A DNA stretch of 64,000 bases from CAZTZL01 sp964537715 (GTDB lineage Bacteria; Zhuqueibacterota; QNDG01; DSAB01): NCBI GenBank assembly GCA_964537715.1, contig CAZIAH010000003.1, positions 24,873 through 88,872 on the forward strand, in the 5' to 3' direction. Of the stretch, positions 9,585 through 18,801 are shown in pieces. The notes below the pieces were generated by a model. It did no database searches. It was not told the origin of the DNA and saw only the letters and a list, made by a program, of their open reading frames with translations. Both the position numbers and the translations under genes were made by a program. Position 1 is the stretch's first letter. Every line of letters begins with the position of its first letter.

Positions 9585-10576
9585 GCAATCCCCAAAATCG
9601 CTTTCCTCAACCCATCCACTCTGCGTTGAAGGGGAAATTCATTGATAATGCGTTGACGGGCCAGATGTCCTTGTGAACCATTCATTTTTAAAGCGCGTTT
9701 CAAACCATCGACAAGCGCTTCCATGTCACCTAAAGGAACGATAAAACCCGTATCTCCGATCGCCGTCGGAATGCCGTCCACATTAGTACCCACTGGAATG
9801 CAGCCGCACGCCATCGCCTCACACAGGGTATTGGGCAATCCTTCGGAACGGCTCGGCTGGCAAAAAACAGCGGCACGCTGATAATAGTCGCGCAATTCCG
9901 TCTGGGTCATTCTGGGCAGCAACGTCACATTTTCTGGTAATTGAAAACCCGCATTCTCCAACAGTTTGTTCTCGGCGCCGATAAAGAAAAAAGGAATATC
10001 AGACATTCTTTTCGCGGCTTGAAAAAGATAATCAATGCCTTTCTTTTTCAATCGCATTTCCGTATCAGAATGACCGACAGTCAAAATTATCTTTTCTTTC
10101 CGAAGCCCCGGTTCCCAAAAATAGGTATCAAACCCGAAAGGTAAATATTGGATATTCTCACCACTATAATTTGCAAAACATTTGGCTTTTTCTTTGAGTG
10201 AAGGTGCGACAACCAAAATCAAATCGGCTTTTGGAAAAGTACAGGTTAAAAGTTTGGATTTCCAAGGAGTCAGCCAGATTCCATAATCAATTTCCGCCAG
10301 CGCCTCGGCATCCACACCGGCAAGCACGATAATGGATCGCTTTCGGAAAATTCTGGCTAATAAAACAGCGACAGCGCTATAAACCGAACCAAACCAACAA
10401 AACGCCACATCACAAAAAAGAATATTCCAGAAAATAAGAAAAACGGCTTTCAATCCACTTGCGGTGAAACGGTTGACATTAAAATATTTTTTTAAAATTT
10501 GATAGTCTTTCTCAATGAACGAGGCATGAATTGTTGAAAAAAAGAAAACGCGTTTTTTCTTCTGTGTTTCCGACAT
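9575..10576 (-). CDS. Family 4 glycosyltransferase
   Basis: A 333-residue GT-B enzyme. The donor-binding half contains ILTVGHSDTEMRLKKKG, a region with PENVTLLPRM, and CQPSRSEGLPNTLCEAMA, which has the conserved E-x7-E, followed by GTNVDGIPTAIGD. It is the first gene of the glycan cluster read leftwards. Sugar specificity cannot be assigned. The 76-bp gap to argF marks the likely start of this transcription unit, although no clear promoter was recognised there. Confidence 0.88.
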   Translation of the reverse strand: MSETQKKKRVFFFSTIHASFIEKDYQILKKYFNVNRFTASGLKAVFLIFWNILFCDVAFCWFGSVYSAVAVLLARIFRKRSIIVLAGVDAEALAEIDYGIWLTPWKSKLLTCTFPKADLILVVAPSLKEKAKCFANYSGENIQYLPFGFDTYFWEPGLRKEKIILTVGHSDTEMRLKKKGIDYLFQAAKRMSDIPFFFIGAENKLLENAGFQLPENVTLLPRMTQTELRDYYQRAAVFCQPSRSEGLPNTLCEAMACGCIPVGTNVDGIPTAIGDTGFIVPLGDMEALVDGLKRALKMNGSQGHLARQRIINEFPLQRRVDGLRKAILGIACE

Positions 10577-10652
10577 TTCCGATTTGTTTCCTTAACCCAA
10601 GTGGAATGAACCGATTTAAATCATTGTCATTATCCATACCACCAAAATCCGT

Positions 10653-11573
10653 CTATTTCTTTTTACCCATCAATGTAACCATAATCGCCTTTTGAATATG
10701 CAGCCGGTTTTCCGCTTCATCGAACACAATCGAATGAGACCCCTCCATGACACCCTCGGTGATTTCTTCCCCGCGATGGGCAGGCAGGCAGTGCATCACT
10801 TTCACATTTGGCTTGGCCTCAGCCAATAATTTTTCGTTGACTTGAAAGTTCTTGAATGCTTTTTTTCTTTTCGCGGTTTCTTTCTCCTGCCCCATGCTGG
10901 CCCAGACATCCGTGTAGATCACATCCGCATTCCGGACGGCTTCCCTCGGGTCGTTCAGCACAACGACCTCACCCATTCCTGCTTTCTGTGCATCTTTCAA
11001 AACTTTTTTATCCGGATCGTACCCTTTCGGACAGGCAAGATAAAAAGAGAACTTCAACCGGGAAGCCGCATTGATCCAGGAATTAGCCACGTTGTTGCCA
11101 TCACCGACGAAAACCACTTTCACTCCCTCGATTCTTCCTAAATGTTCCTGTATCGTCAATAAATCTCCCAAAACCTGGCAGGGATGAAATAGATCGGACA
11201 AACCGTTGACCACCGGAACCGAAGCATAACGGGCGAGTTCGAAGAGAATGTCGTGCCCGAATACCCTTGCCATAATCCCGTCACAGTACCGCGACATCAC
11301 TCTGGCCACATCGGCCACAGACTCCCGTTTTCCCATGCCGATATCGGCGGGCGTCAAATAGATGGCATGTCCTCCTAATTGAATCATGCCGACCTCGAAA
11401 GAAACCCGTGTCCTGGCAGAAGGTTTCTGAAAAATCATGGCCAGCGTCTGTCCTTTCAATGAATGAGAGACCTTTCCTTTCTTTTGTCTTCCTTTTAATT
11501 TACTGGCCAATCGGAACAGATTGTCTATCTCGGCAGTCGTCAAATCCGTAATGGCAAGAAAATCCTTCTTCAT
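10653..11573 (-). CDS. argF: Ornithine carbamoyltransferase
   Basis: A 306-residue enzyme that makes citrulline from ornithine and carbamoyl phosphate in arginine biosynthesis. The carbamoyl-phosphate motif is KPSARTRVSFE (commonly STRTR), the second is HPCQVLGD, and the ornithine loop is MHCLPAHRGEEI; all are intact. The ATG at 11573 is preferred over the GTG just before it because GGAGG is better spaced from the ATG. It follows hslU by about 10 bp, so it is the last gene of the hflK-hflC-hslV-hslU run. No other arginine gene is in the window. Confidence 0.95.
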   Translation of the reverse strand: MKKDFLAITDLTTAEIDNLFRLASKLKGRQKKGKVSHSLKGQTLAMIFQKPSARTRVSFEVGMIQLGGHAIYLTPADIGMGKRESVADVARVMSRYCDGIMARVFGHDILFELARYASVPVVNGLSDLFHPCQVLGDLLTIQEHLGRIEGVKVVFVGDGNNVANSWINAASRLKFSFYLACPKGYDPDKKVLKDAQKAGMGEVVVLNDPREAVRNADVIYTDVWASMGQEKETAKRKKAFKNFQVNEKLLAEAKPNVKVMHCLPAHRGEEITEGVMEGSHSIVFDEAENRLHIQKAIMVTLMGKKK

Positions 11574-11583
11574 CACTCCTCCC

Positions 11584-13014
11584 TCAGAGTATGTATTTCG
11601 TCAAATCTTCATCCTCGATAATTTCTTTCAGTCGTTTTCGCACGTCTTCCGCTGTAATCTTCACAGTCTGGATGGTTTTATCCGGAATCTTATAGAGCAC
11701 ATCTTCAAGCAGCGTACTCATAATGGTGTGCAGACGCCGGGCACCGATATTTTCGGCCCGGTCGTTCACATCCGTGGCGGTCCGGGCAATTTCACGAATC
11801 GCTCCCGGTGTAAAGATAATATCTACATCTTCCGTTTTCAAAAGAGCCGTATACTGTTTGATCAGGGCGTTTTCCGGTTCGGTCAATATTCTGACGAAAT
11901 CATCGGTCGTCAAACTGTCTAACTCCACACGGATAGGAAAACGGCCCTGCAGTTCCGGTATCAAATCGGAGGGTTTGGAAACATGAAACGCCCCTGAAGC
12001 GATAAACAAGATGTGATTCGTTTTTACCATCCCGTACTTCGTGACCACATTGGTTCCTTCCACCACGGGCAGTATGTCCCGCTGTACACCCTCCCGTGAT
12101 ACATCGATACCCGCATTTTCATCGGCACCGGCAATCTTATCGATCTCATCGAGAAAGACAATGCCCGATTCTTCGACCCGACGAATGGCTTCCTTGACTA
12201 CTTTTTCCATATCAATGAGTTTTTGGATTTCTTCTGCGATAAGGATCTGTCTGGCTTCGGAAACGACCATTTTCCGTTTTCTTCGTTTCTGGGGCATCAT
12301 CCCGCCAAAGAGATCATGAAGATTCAATCCCATCTCCTCGATACCGACCGGCGAGAAAATCTGGAGCATGGGATAGGAATCCGATGTTACATCCAATTCG
12401 ACAATGCGGTCTTCCAACTTTCCGTCCTGGAGCTGTTTCCGGAGTTTCTCACGCGTCCGCCACTGTCTCTCCTCAATGGTTTCCATAAAAGGCGTTTCCG
12501 AGTTATCCACTTCTTCGGGGGGAGTTTCGACCTGCGGCTTTCTATTCGATTTGACTTTCGGCAAAAGCAAATCCAGCAGTCTCTCGTCGGCCAACTCCTT
12601 TGCGGCTTTTTCGACCCGCTCAGTCCATTCGTTTTTGACCATGGAAACGGACAGATCAGTCAAATCACGAATAATGGATTCCACATCCCTTCCGACATAG
12701 CCCACTTCAGTAAATTTGGAAGCTTCCACTTTGATGAACGGCGCTTCGGCCAAACGCGCCAGCCTTCTGGCTATTTCCGTTTTTCCCACCCCTGTAGGAC
12801 CGATTAAAATAATGTTGTTCGGCATGATCTCTTCACGCAAATCATCTTCGACCTGCCGTCTCCGCCATCGGTTCCTCAGCGCGATGGCTACCATTTTCTT
12901 GGCTTTGTCCTGGCCGATAATATACTTGTTTAATTCAGAAACGATCTCACGGGGCGTCAATTGATCAGTCATCATTTTTTTATTTTGAGATGGAATTTGA
13001 TCTTTAACCATCAT
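11584..13014 (-). CDS. hslU: HslU ATPase of the HslUV protease
   Basis: A 476-residue AAA+ unfoldase that feeds substrates to HslV. Walker A is IGPTGVGKTE (71-80), the pore loop is GYVG, Walker B is VFLDEIDKI, and the C-terminus ends in LTKYIL, typical of the tail that activates HslV. The intermediate (I) domain is an acidic, charged stretch of normal length. GAGGAG sits 5 bp before the ATG at 13014, supporting this start over the internal Met15. The start overlaps the hslV stop (ATGATG). Confidence 0.97.
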   Translation of the reverse strand: MMVKDQIPSQNKKMMTDQLTPREIVSELNKYIIGQDKAKKMVAIALRNRWRRRQVEDDLREEIMPNNIILIGPTGVGKTEIARRLARLAEAPFIKVEASKFTEVGYVGRDVESIIRDLTDLSVSMVKNEWTERVEKAAKELADERLLDLLLPKVKSNRKPQVETPPEEVDNSETPFMETIEERQWRTREKLRKQLQDGKLEDRIVELDVTSDSYPMLQIFSPVGIEEMGLNLHDLFGGMMPQKRRKRKMVVSEARQILIAEEIQKLIDMEKVVKEAIRRVEESGIVFLDEIDKIAGADENAGIDVSREGVQRDILPVVEGTNVVTKYGMVKTNHILFIASGAFHVSKPSDLIPELQGRFPIRVELDSLTTDDFVRILTEPENALIKQYTALLKTEDVDIIFTPGAIREIARTATDVNDRAENIGARRLHTIMSTLLEDVLYKIPDKTIQTVKITAEDVRKRLKEIIEDEDLTKYIL

Positions 13015-13565
13015 ACGAGCTCCTCAACCACGATACGGTCATTCGTATAGATGCAAATTCTCGCTGCAATTCCGAGTGCCTCTTTGACAACCTGAGTCGC
13101 ATCAAGCTGGGTATGTTCCAAAAGAGCACGCGCGGCGGCCAGTGCATACGGTCCGCCGGAACCGATGGCCAGAATATTGTCATCGGGTTCGATAATTTCA
13201 CCCGTTCCGGCAATGATTAACGTGGTCTTTCTGTCCGCCACGGCAAGCAAAGCTTCCAGACGTCGGAGATACTTGTCTGTTCGCCACTCCTTGGCCAACT
13301 CGACCGCTGATCGGGAAAGATTTCCATGGTACTGTTCCAGTGTTTTTTCAAATTTATCGAAAAGCGTAAATGCATCCGCCGCCGCACCGGCAAAACCCGC
13401 CAAAATGGTATCGTTATAGATCTTCCGGATTTTCCGTGCTTTCTCTTTCATAACCGTATCACCCAGCGTCACCTGGCCATCTCCCCCCATCGCTACTTTG
13501 TTGCCCTTTTTTACGCCTAAAATGGTGGTTGCTCGAAATGCCAAAGGTTGTTCGAGTGGGTTCAT
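13011..13565 (-). CDS. hslV: HslV peptidase subunit of the HslUV protease
   Basis: A 184-residue proteasome-beta-like threonine peptidase. The mature N-terminus is expected at the TT of RATTILGV (Thr13), so a 12-residue propeptide would be removed; GDGQVTLGDTVMK and the GSGGPYALAAARAL motif are typical. It forms double hexamers capped by HslU. The start codon directly follows the hflC stop without a gap, indicating coupled translation. Confidence 0.97.
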   Translation of the reverse strand: MNPLEQPLAFRATTILGVKKGNKVAMGGDGQVTLGDTVMKEKARKIRKIYNDTILAGFAGAAADAFTLFDKFEKTLEQYHGNLSRSAVELAKEWRTDKYLRRLEALLAVADRKTTLIIAGTGEIIEPDDNILAIGSGGPYALAAARALLEHTQLDATQVVKEALGIAARICIYTNDRIVVEELV

Positions 13566-14504
13566 TTATTTGCCCTTTTTAAAATATTTAAGATATTCAG
13601 AATCAGTGGTTAACAGCAATGTCGTGTTCGTGTCAATGGTTGTACGATAAGTCTCCAATGTTTTCATGAATGCATAAAAATCCGGATCGAGATTGTAAGC
13701 CTGGGCATAAATGTGTGTCGCTTCCGCATCCGCTTTGCCCTTGATCTCTTGAGCCTTTCGATATGCTTCAGATTGAATTTTCTTTAATTCCCGTTCTTTT
13801 TGGCCACGAATTTCCGCACTTTTCCCATCTCCTTCAGAACGGTATTTCGAAGCAATCCGCTGCCTTTCGGCAATCATACGGTCGAAAACTTTCCGCTGAA
13901 CTTCGTCCACATAATTGATTCTTTTAATTTTCACATCCATAAGCTCCACTCCAAATTCCGGTGTTATTTTCGAAGCTTTGTCCAAAACAATCTGTGCAAT
14001 TTTATTTCTCCCTGTTTCAATTTTAGGGATTATACTTGCGACGTCAAGAATGGCCATTTCTTCCGTGGTCTCAAATTCACGGTTTGAAGAACGGACAATC
14101 TCGATCAGGTCAAAATTCGCAATGGCGTTTCGCGTTTCTCCATCGACGATATCATCAACCCTCGACTGGGCCCCCCTCTCATCACGCACTCTCTGGAAGA
14201 AGACAAGCGGATCGCTAATCCTCCATCGCGCATAAGTATCAATCCATATATATTTTTTATCTTTCGTAGGAATCTGGTTTGCATCTCCGTCCCATTCCAG
14301 CCATCGCTTGTCAAAATAATTTGCCTTTTGGATAACCGGAACTTTCACATGTAAACCCGGAGAAGTAATTGCTCCCCCCATAGGTTCACCAAACTGTGTG
14401 ATAATGACCTGATTGGTTTCCGAAACGATGTAAAGAGCATCAATAACAATTAAAAAAACAACAAACAATGATATGCCGATTAAAATAATAATTGGCCGTT
14501 TCAT
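13566..14504 (-). CDS. hflC: HflC, SPFH/band-7 membrane protein
   Basis: A 312-residue protein with one N-terminal membrane helix (IIILIGISLFVVFLIVIDAL) followed by an SPFH/band-7 domain (VIITQFGEP) and a long coiled coil (RMIAERQRIASKYRSEG). With HflK it forms a large inner-membrane assembly that in E. coli surrounds FtsH and restrains its proteolysis. It overlaps hflK by 4 bp. Placing hflKC directly before hslVU joins two protein quality-control systems in one apparent operon. Confidence 0.93.
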   Translation of the reverse strand: MKRPIIILIGISLFVVFLIVIDALYIVSETNQVIITQFGEPMGGAITSPGLHVKVPVIQKANYFDKRWLEWDGDANQIPTKDKKYIWIDTYARWRISDPLVFFQRVRDERGAQSRVDDIVDGETRNAIANFDLIEIVRSSNREFETTEEMAILDVASIIPKIETGRNKIAQIVLDKASKITPEFGVELMDVKIKRINYVDEVQRKVFDRMIAERQRIASKYRSEGDGKSAEIRGQKERELKKIQSEAYRKAQEIKGKADAEATHIYAQAYNLDPDFYAFMKTLETYRTTIDTNTTLLLTTDSEYLKYFKKGK

Positions 14505-15496
14505 TTTTTCACCTCCTCTCCCAGGTTCAACAGCGGGAGAATATTACTCTGTCGCTCATCTAAAATAATCTTACTCTTCATTTTAGGAAGTATCTCTTGA
14601 ACTGCCTCCAGATACAATCTTTTTCGGGTGACTTCGGGCGCCCGTCGATATTCCTTGTAGACAGCCGTGAACCGATTGGCGTCTCCTTTGGCATTGTTCA
14701 CCCTCTCCATGGCATATCCTTCCGCTCCTCTTATCGTCTGTTCGGCCTCACCTTCTGCTCTGGGAACTACCTGGTTATATTCCGACCAGGCATCGTTGAT
14801 TTTTCTCTCCTTCTCCTGGAGCGATTCGTTGACTTCGTTGAATGCCGGTTTGACCGGGTCAGGAGGATTGACATCCTGAAAGATGAGCTGATTCACCTCG
14901 ATCCCGATTTCGTAGAGATCGCAGAGTTTTTGAAGCTCTTCTTTTGCCTCCATGGCGATCCGTGCCCTCCCGACGGTGATGACCTCATCCACTGAATTAT
15001 CACCCACAACTCTTCTGACAACAGCTTCGTTCATGTAGCGAAACGTACTGGCTGCATCCCTTACTTTGAAGAGATACCTGTAGGGATCTTTGATTTTGTA
15101 GTGAACAATCCATTCCACCACAGCCACATTGAGATCTCCAGTCAGCATGATCGCTTCCTTAACAGACTCAGCCGTGGTTCGATACTGGGTTCGAATTCCT
15201 GGTGCAGCAGTTCTAAAACCAAATTCCATTTTAAGCTGTCTTTGAACCGGAACCTTGGTTAACTTTTCGATTCCCAAGGGAATTTTGAAATGGAGACCGG
15301 GATCTTCGGTCCGTACGAATTTCCCGAACCGGAGAATCACACCCATCTCTTCAGGTTCGATCTGAAAAATCGAACCTGCGATCAGAATAATAGCGACTAT
15401 CAAAATCGCTATCCCGCTTAAAACCTTTCGATTCAAAGATCCGGGAATTTGAATTTTTTCACCACCGACATTGATGGTACGACCAACTGGTGACAT
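14501..15496 (-). CDS. hflK: HflK, SPFH/band-7 membrane protein
   Basis: A 331-residue partner of HflC. One membrane helix lies at about residues 28-46, then the SPFH domain (EEMGVILRFGKFV, GLHFKIPLGIE), then a charged coiled-coil region. The Gly-rich cytoplasmic N-tail common in E. coli HflK is reduced here to about 25 residues. GGAGG lies close before the start ATG. It is the first gene of the hflK-hflC-hslV-hslU-argF run. No confident promoter was seen in the 70 bp upstream. Confidence 0.92.
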   Translation of the reverse strand: MSPVGRTINVGGEKIQIPGSLNRKVLSGIAILIVAIILIAGSIFQIEPEEMGVILRFGKFVRTEDPGLHFKIPLGIEKLTKVPVQRQLKMEFGFRTAAPGIRTQYRTTAESVKEAIMLTGDLNVAVVEWIVHYKIKDPYRYLFKVRDAASTFRYMNEAVVRRVVGDNSVDEVITVGRARIAMEAKEELQKLCDLYEIGIEVNQLIFQDVNPPDPVKPAFNEVNESLQEKERKINDAWSEYNQVVPRAEGEAEQTIRGAEGYAMERVNNAKGDANRFTAVYKEYRRAPEVTRKRLYLEAVQEILPKMKSKIILDERQSNILPLLNLGEEVKK

Positions 15497-15565
15497 GATA
15501 TACCTCCGTATTTTTTAGATAGTATGCAAATTCAATACGAATTCATAATCGAATCGAAATATGAT

Positions 15566-16192
15566 TTAAACAATACGAGCTCTCTTAATTTCTTTCAATA
15601 ATATTACATTTCCTGGATAATAATAATTATCAAAAAAACAATCACCAAAATTATCAACAACAAAATAATACGCAAATGCTTGCGCGTTTGTTTGGCTTAG
15701 TTCTTCAATAAAATTATTGATTAGATTTTTTAAATCGTTTTTATCCTTTTTAGGAAAATATGGAACTGCAAAACAAATTGCGAGTCTTCTTCCTTCATCA
15801 GATTTTAGTTGGATAGAACTTTTTTTCGCTAATAATAAAGAATCATTTAGTTTTTTCTTAAGCGATATATGAATACTCTTCCCCGCTGAAATCCAAACAT
15901 GTTTGGCTTCGCCGGCAAATCCTTCTTTCCCGGCAGTAAAGTAAATATCACATCGTCCCTTTTTTATAGTTCCATCCGTTGCCCCTTTAATTGTAGAATA
16001 TTCTTCAAGAGCTACATTTCCACTTTTCCATACTGCTGCAGCTAAAATGCTGATAGATGCCCGTTCCTTGTACAACCACGAATATTCTTTTGTCTGAATG
16101 AAATATTCATCTTGTACAGATAACCAACTCTCAAGAATGGGTCGGATACTTCTAAGTTTTCCAATATATATGTCTTTTAGTTTATTCTTCAC
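15566..16192 (-). CDS. Uncharacterised protein with a PD-(D/E)XK-like motif
   Basis: A 208-residue soluble protein not recognised as a named family. GRCDIYF followed 13 residues later by GEAKHVW gives the D-x(n)-ExK spacing of PD-(D/E)XK nuclease folds, with conserved-looking ISILAAAVWKSG (helix) and EEYSTIKGATDG before it. Codon use is rich in AAA/ATT and looks more AT-rich than its neighbours. The start is a GTG without a visible ribosome site; TATAAT lies 6 bp upstream, so a leaderless message is possible. It stands alone between hflK and a cluster of dispersed repeats, which suggests recent acquisition. Function is unknown; a restriction-like or defence nuclease is one guess. Confidence 0.55.
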   Translation of the reverse strand: MKNKLKDIYIGKLRSIRPILESWLSVQDEYFIQTKEYSWLYKERASISILAAAVWKSGNVALEEYSTIKGATDGTIKKGRCDIYFTAGKEGFAGEAKHVWISAGKSIHISLKKKLNDSLLLAKKSSIQLKSDEGRRLAICFAVPYFPKKDKNDLKNLINNFIEELSQTNAQAFAYYFVVDNFGDCFFDNYYYPGNVILLKEIKRARIV

Positions 16193-16232
16193 TGATTATT
16201 ATATGGGTTACATACAAATCCAAACCACACAT

Positions 16233-16319
16233 GGTTCGACTCCGCTCACCATGAACAATATAAAACTTCAGCCTGAGCCCTTCGACAGGCTCAAGATAAA
16301 CTCCGTCGAAGGCTGAGTC
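16233..16319. repeat. Cluster of dispersed CTGAG/GTCGAAG palindromic repeats
   Basis: Two units lie together: GGTTCGACTCCGCTCACC (16233-16250) and a longer segment at 16272-16319 with arms CCTGAGCCCTTCGAC and GTCGAAGGCTGAG that can fold on each other. The second unit also holds a small hairpin GAGCC...GGCTC. Related copies are at 5551 and 51329. Confidence 0.6.
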
Positions 16320-16382
16320 TCTTAAACAGATTCAGGAACGAATACTTATCTGAAAATTTCAATTGATCAACCCTATCCGTCA

Positions 16383-17795
16383 TTAAATCTGTCGTCTCAG
16401 CCGGGCGACCGGAATCATCATCTGCTCCCGGTATTTCGCCACGGTTCTTCTTGCTACCAAAAAACCGTACTCACGAAGCATTTCCGAAATCACCTGATCG
16501 TTGAAAGGTTTTTTCGTATCTTCCTTTTCGATGATCTCCTTGATTTTACTTTTGATCAATCTATTGGATACTTCATCTCCATCCACCGTTTCCAGCCGCT
16601 CGCTGAAAAAATATTTGAGCTCGAAAACACCGAATTCAGTCTGAACATATTTCCCGCTCGTTACACGGCTGACCGTAGAAATGTCAAGATTCACATCCTC
16701 GGCGATATCTTTCAAAACCATTGGCTTCAAATGTTCTTTGCCTTTCTCGAAAAAATCCTTCTGATGCTTTAAAATGGTTTCCATGACCCGCTGAATCGTG
16801 GACCGCCGCTGATAAATCGAATTGATGAGCCATCGCGCCGATTCAAGTCTCTGCCGGATATAATTCCGGGTTTCTTTGCTGACCTTGCTTTTTTCCTTCA
16901 ACAACTGGCGGTAGGATTCGCTGATGCGGAGACGTGGAATATTCCAGTCGTTCAGAGTAACGACAAATTCATCGTCCACTCGCGTGACGATCACATCGGG
17001 AATGATGTAATTCTCCGCTTCGGAAATATACCGTTCTCCTGGTTTGGGATTGAGCCGGGAAACCACATCCATAATACGTTTGACTTCATCGAGTGATATT
17101 TCCAGTTTCTTGGCAATTTTTTCGTAGCGCTTGTTTGTAAAATCCTCGAAACATTCCACGATCATGCGGATCGCGTTTTTGTCCTTGGGTTCCTTTTCAT
17201 GAAGCTGAATGAGCAGACATTCCTGCAGGTTTCTGGCTCCGATGCCCGGCGGATCAAATTTCTGGATGACCTTGAGCACCTTCTCGACGATTTCAATGCT
17301 TTTTTCAAGATTCTCTGCAATGGTTTCGATATCCACAGAGAGATACCCATCATCATCGAAACACCATAAAATGTATTCGCCGATTTCCGTTTCTTCCTCC
17401 GTGAGCAAAGCCAGGTGGAGCTGTTCCAGAAGATGATCCATCAGAGTCACTGGAGCCGGATCCGGCCGGTTAATTTCTTCTTCGGGATGTTCTCTGGGCT
17501 GTTTGATTTCATAATTGTCTTCGTCGTTGAGAATGGTGTCCCAGTCAATTTCTTCTTCGCCAAGTTCCTTTTCTGTCTCATCCAGTTCGGCTTCTTCTTG
17601 TTCCGTTTCGGCAGTTTCCTCCTGCTCCATCTCTTCGGTCACATCCGTTTCGATTTCGAGAAGGGGGTTCATTTCGAGTTCCTGTTTGATGCGTTGTTCG
17701 AGACGGAGCACGGGCAGTTGAAGAAGTGTGGAAAGAAGTACCTGCTGCGGACTTTGCTTCTGCTGAAGCGCCAATCTTTGACTCATTTGTATCAT
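16383..17795 (-). CDS. rpoN: RNA polymerase sigma-54 factor
   Basis: A 470-residue sigma-54. Region I is Gln/Leu-rich (QRLALQQKQSPQQVLLSTLL, followed by EMNPLLE), which binds activators; region II is strongly acidic (about 50-115). The core-binding and HTH parts follow (DISTVSRVTSGKYVQTEFG), and the RpoN box ARRTVAKYREQM recognises the -24 element near the C-terminus. It starts 57 bp downstream of rpoD, an unusual pairing. Activators of the NtrC type are needed; one degraded example is present at 43209-43379. Confidence 0.97.
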   Translation of the reverse strand: MIQMSQRLALQQKQSPQQVLLSTLLQLPVLRLEQRIKQELEMNPLLEIETDVTEEMEQEETAETEQEEAELDETEKELGEEEIDWDTILNDEDNYEIKQPREHPEEEINRPDPAPVTLMDHLLEQLHLALLTEEETEIGEYILWCFDDDGYLSVDIETIAENLEKSIEIVEKVLKVIQKFDPPGIGARNLQECLLIQLHEKEPKDKNAIRMIVECFEDFTNKRYEKIAKKLEISLDEVKRIMDVVSRLNPKPGERYISEAENYIIPDVIVTRVDDEFVVTLNDWNIPRLRISESYRQLLKEKSKVSKETRNYIRQRLESARWLINSIYQRRSTIQRVMETILKHQKDFFEKGKEHLKPMVLKDIAEDVNLDISTVSRVTSGKYVQTEFGVFELKYFFSERLETVDGDEVSNRLIKSKIKEIIEKEDTKKPFNDQVISEMLREYGFLVARRTVAKYREQMMIPVARLRRQI

Positions 17796-17852
17796 GATTT
17801 TTCCCTATTTCCCAATCTTTGTATAACAACGGCCTTTCACAAATTAGAATGA

Positions 17853-18701
17853 TCAATCCAATGAATTCTGAAGCCTCCGACTGCGAGAGGTATAACGAAG
17901 CCTCCGTAATGCCTTTTCCTTGATCTGTCGCACTCTCTCACGGGTTATATTGAACCTTTCACCAATTATCTCCAGAGTAAGAGGAGGTTCTCCTCCAAGT
18001 CCAAAATAGAGCTTAAGTATTTTTGTTTCTCTATCTGAAAGTGTATTTAGTACACTTTCTAATTCAATCCATAAAGATTCATCCAGTAGAACGTTATCGG
18101 GAGAAGGTTGATTTTTACTTGGAATCACATCCAATAATTTGTTATCTTCCCCTTGATAAAAAGGTGCATCCAGAGAAAAATGTTTCCCGGATATTTGCAT
18201 GGCATTGGCAACTTCGTATGGTGTCATCTCCGCTTCTTTTGCAATCTCGTTGACACTGGGTCTTCTTTCAAGCGTCTGTTCGAGATTAGCTATTATTTTG
18301 CCGATCTTATTCAAAGCACCGATCCTGTTCAGGGGAAGTCGAACGACTCTCGATTGCTCTGCCAAAGCCGTTAGAATAGATTGACGGATCCACCAAACAG
18401 CGAATGATATAAATTTGAATCCCCGGCTTTCATCGAATCGCTTCGCAGCGGTGATAAGTCCAACGTTTCCCTCATTGATGAGATCACCGATAGGAAGTCC
18501 CCGGTTCTGGTACTTTTTTGCAACCATTACAACAAAACGAAGGTTCACTTTGGTTAACTTTTCCAGTGCCTCACGATCGCCCTTTTTAATCCTTCTGGCC
18601 AGCTCGATTTCTTCCTCTGGTGCCAATAAAGTAACTTCACTGATCTCCTGAAGGTAACGAGCTATTGATGTATTAGATTGGTTATTAATTTTTCCCTTCA
18701 T
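17853..18701 (-). CDS. rpoD: Primary-type RNA polymerase sigma-70 factor (short, FCB type)
   Basis: A 282-residue sigma factor lacking region 1.1 and the non-conserved insert. It has region 1.2 (ARYLQEISE), regions 2.1-2.4 (KKYQNRGLPIGDLINEGN, then GFKFISFAVWWIRQSI), region 3 (ERRPSVNEIAKEAEM) and region 4.2 with the HTH (NITRERVRQIKEKALRRLR). Length and the phrase SGKHFSLDAPFYQGEDN match the primary sigma factors of Bacteroidota and relatives. The -35/-10 boxes in this window are canonical, as expected for region 2.4/4.2 of this kind. A stress or group 2 role cannot be excluded. Confidence 0.93.
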   Translation of the reverse strand: MKGKINNQSNTSIARYLQEISEVTLLAPEEEIELARRIKKGDREALEKLTKVNLRFVVMVAKKYQNRGLPIGDLINEGNVGLITAAKRFDESRGFKFISFAVWWIRQSILTALAEQSRVVRLPLNRIGALNKIGKIIANLEQTLERRPSVNEIAKEAEMTPYEVANAMQISGKHFSLDAPFYQGEDNKLLDVIPSKNQPSPDNVLLDESLWIELESVLNTLSDRETKILKLYFGLGGEPPLTLEIIGERFNITRERVRQIKEKALRRLRYTSRSRRLQNSLD

Positions 18702-18801
18702 TTATTTCCTTAAAGCAATATAAGTTTGTCGCTATCTTTTGAGACATAACCTCATTAAGGGTAAAGCACCTATACTCGTGATCATCTTTGGAAAAACTTG
18801 C

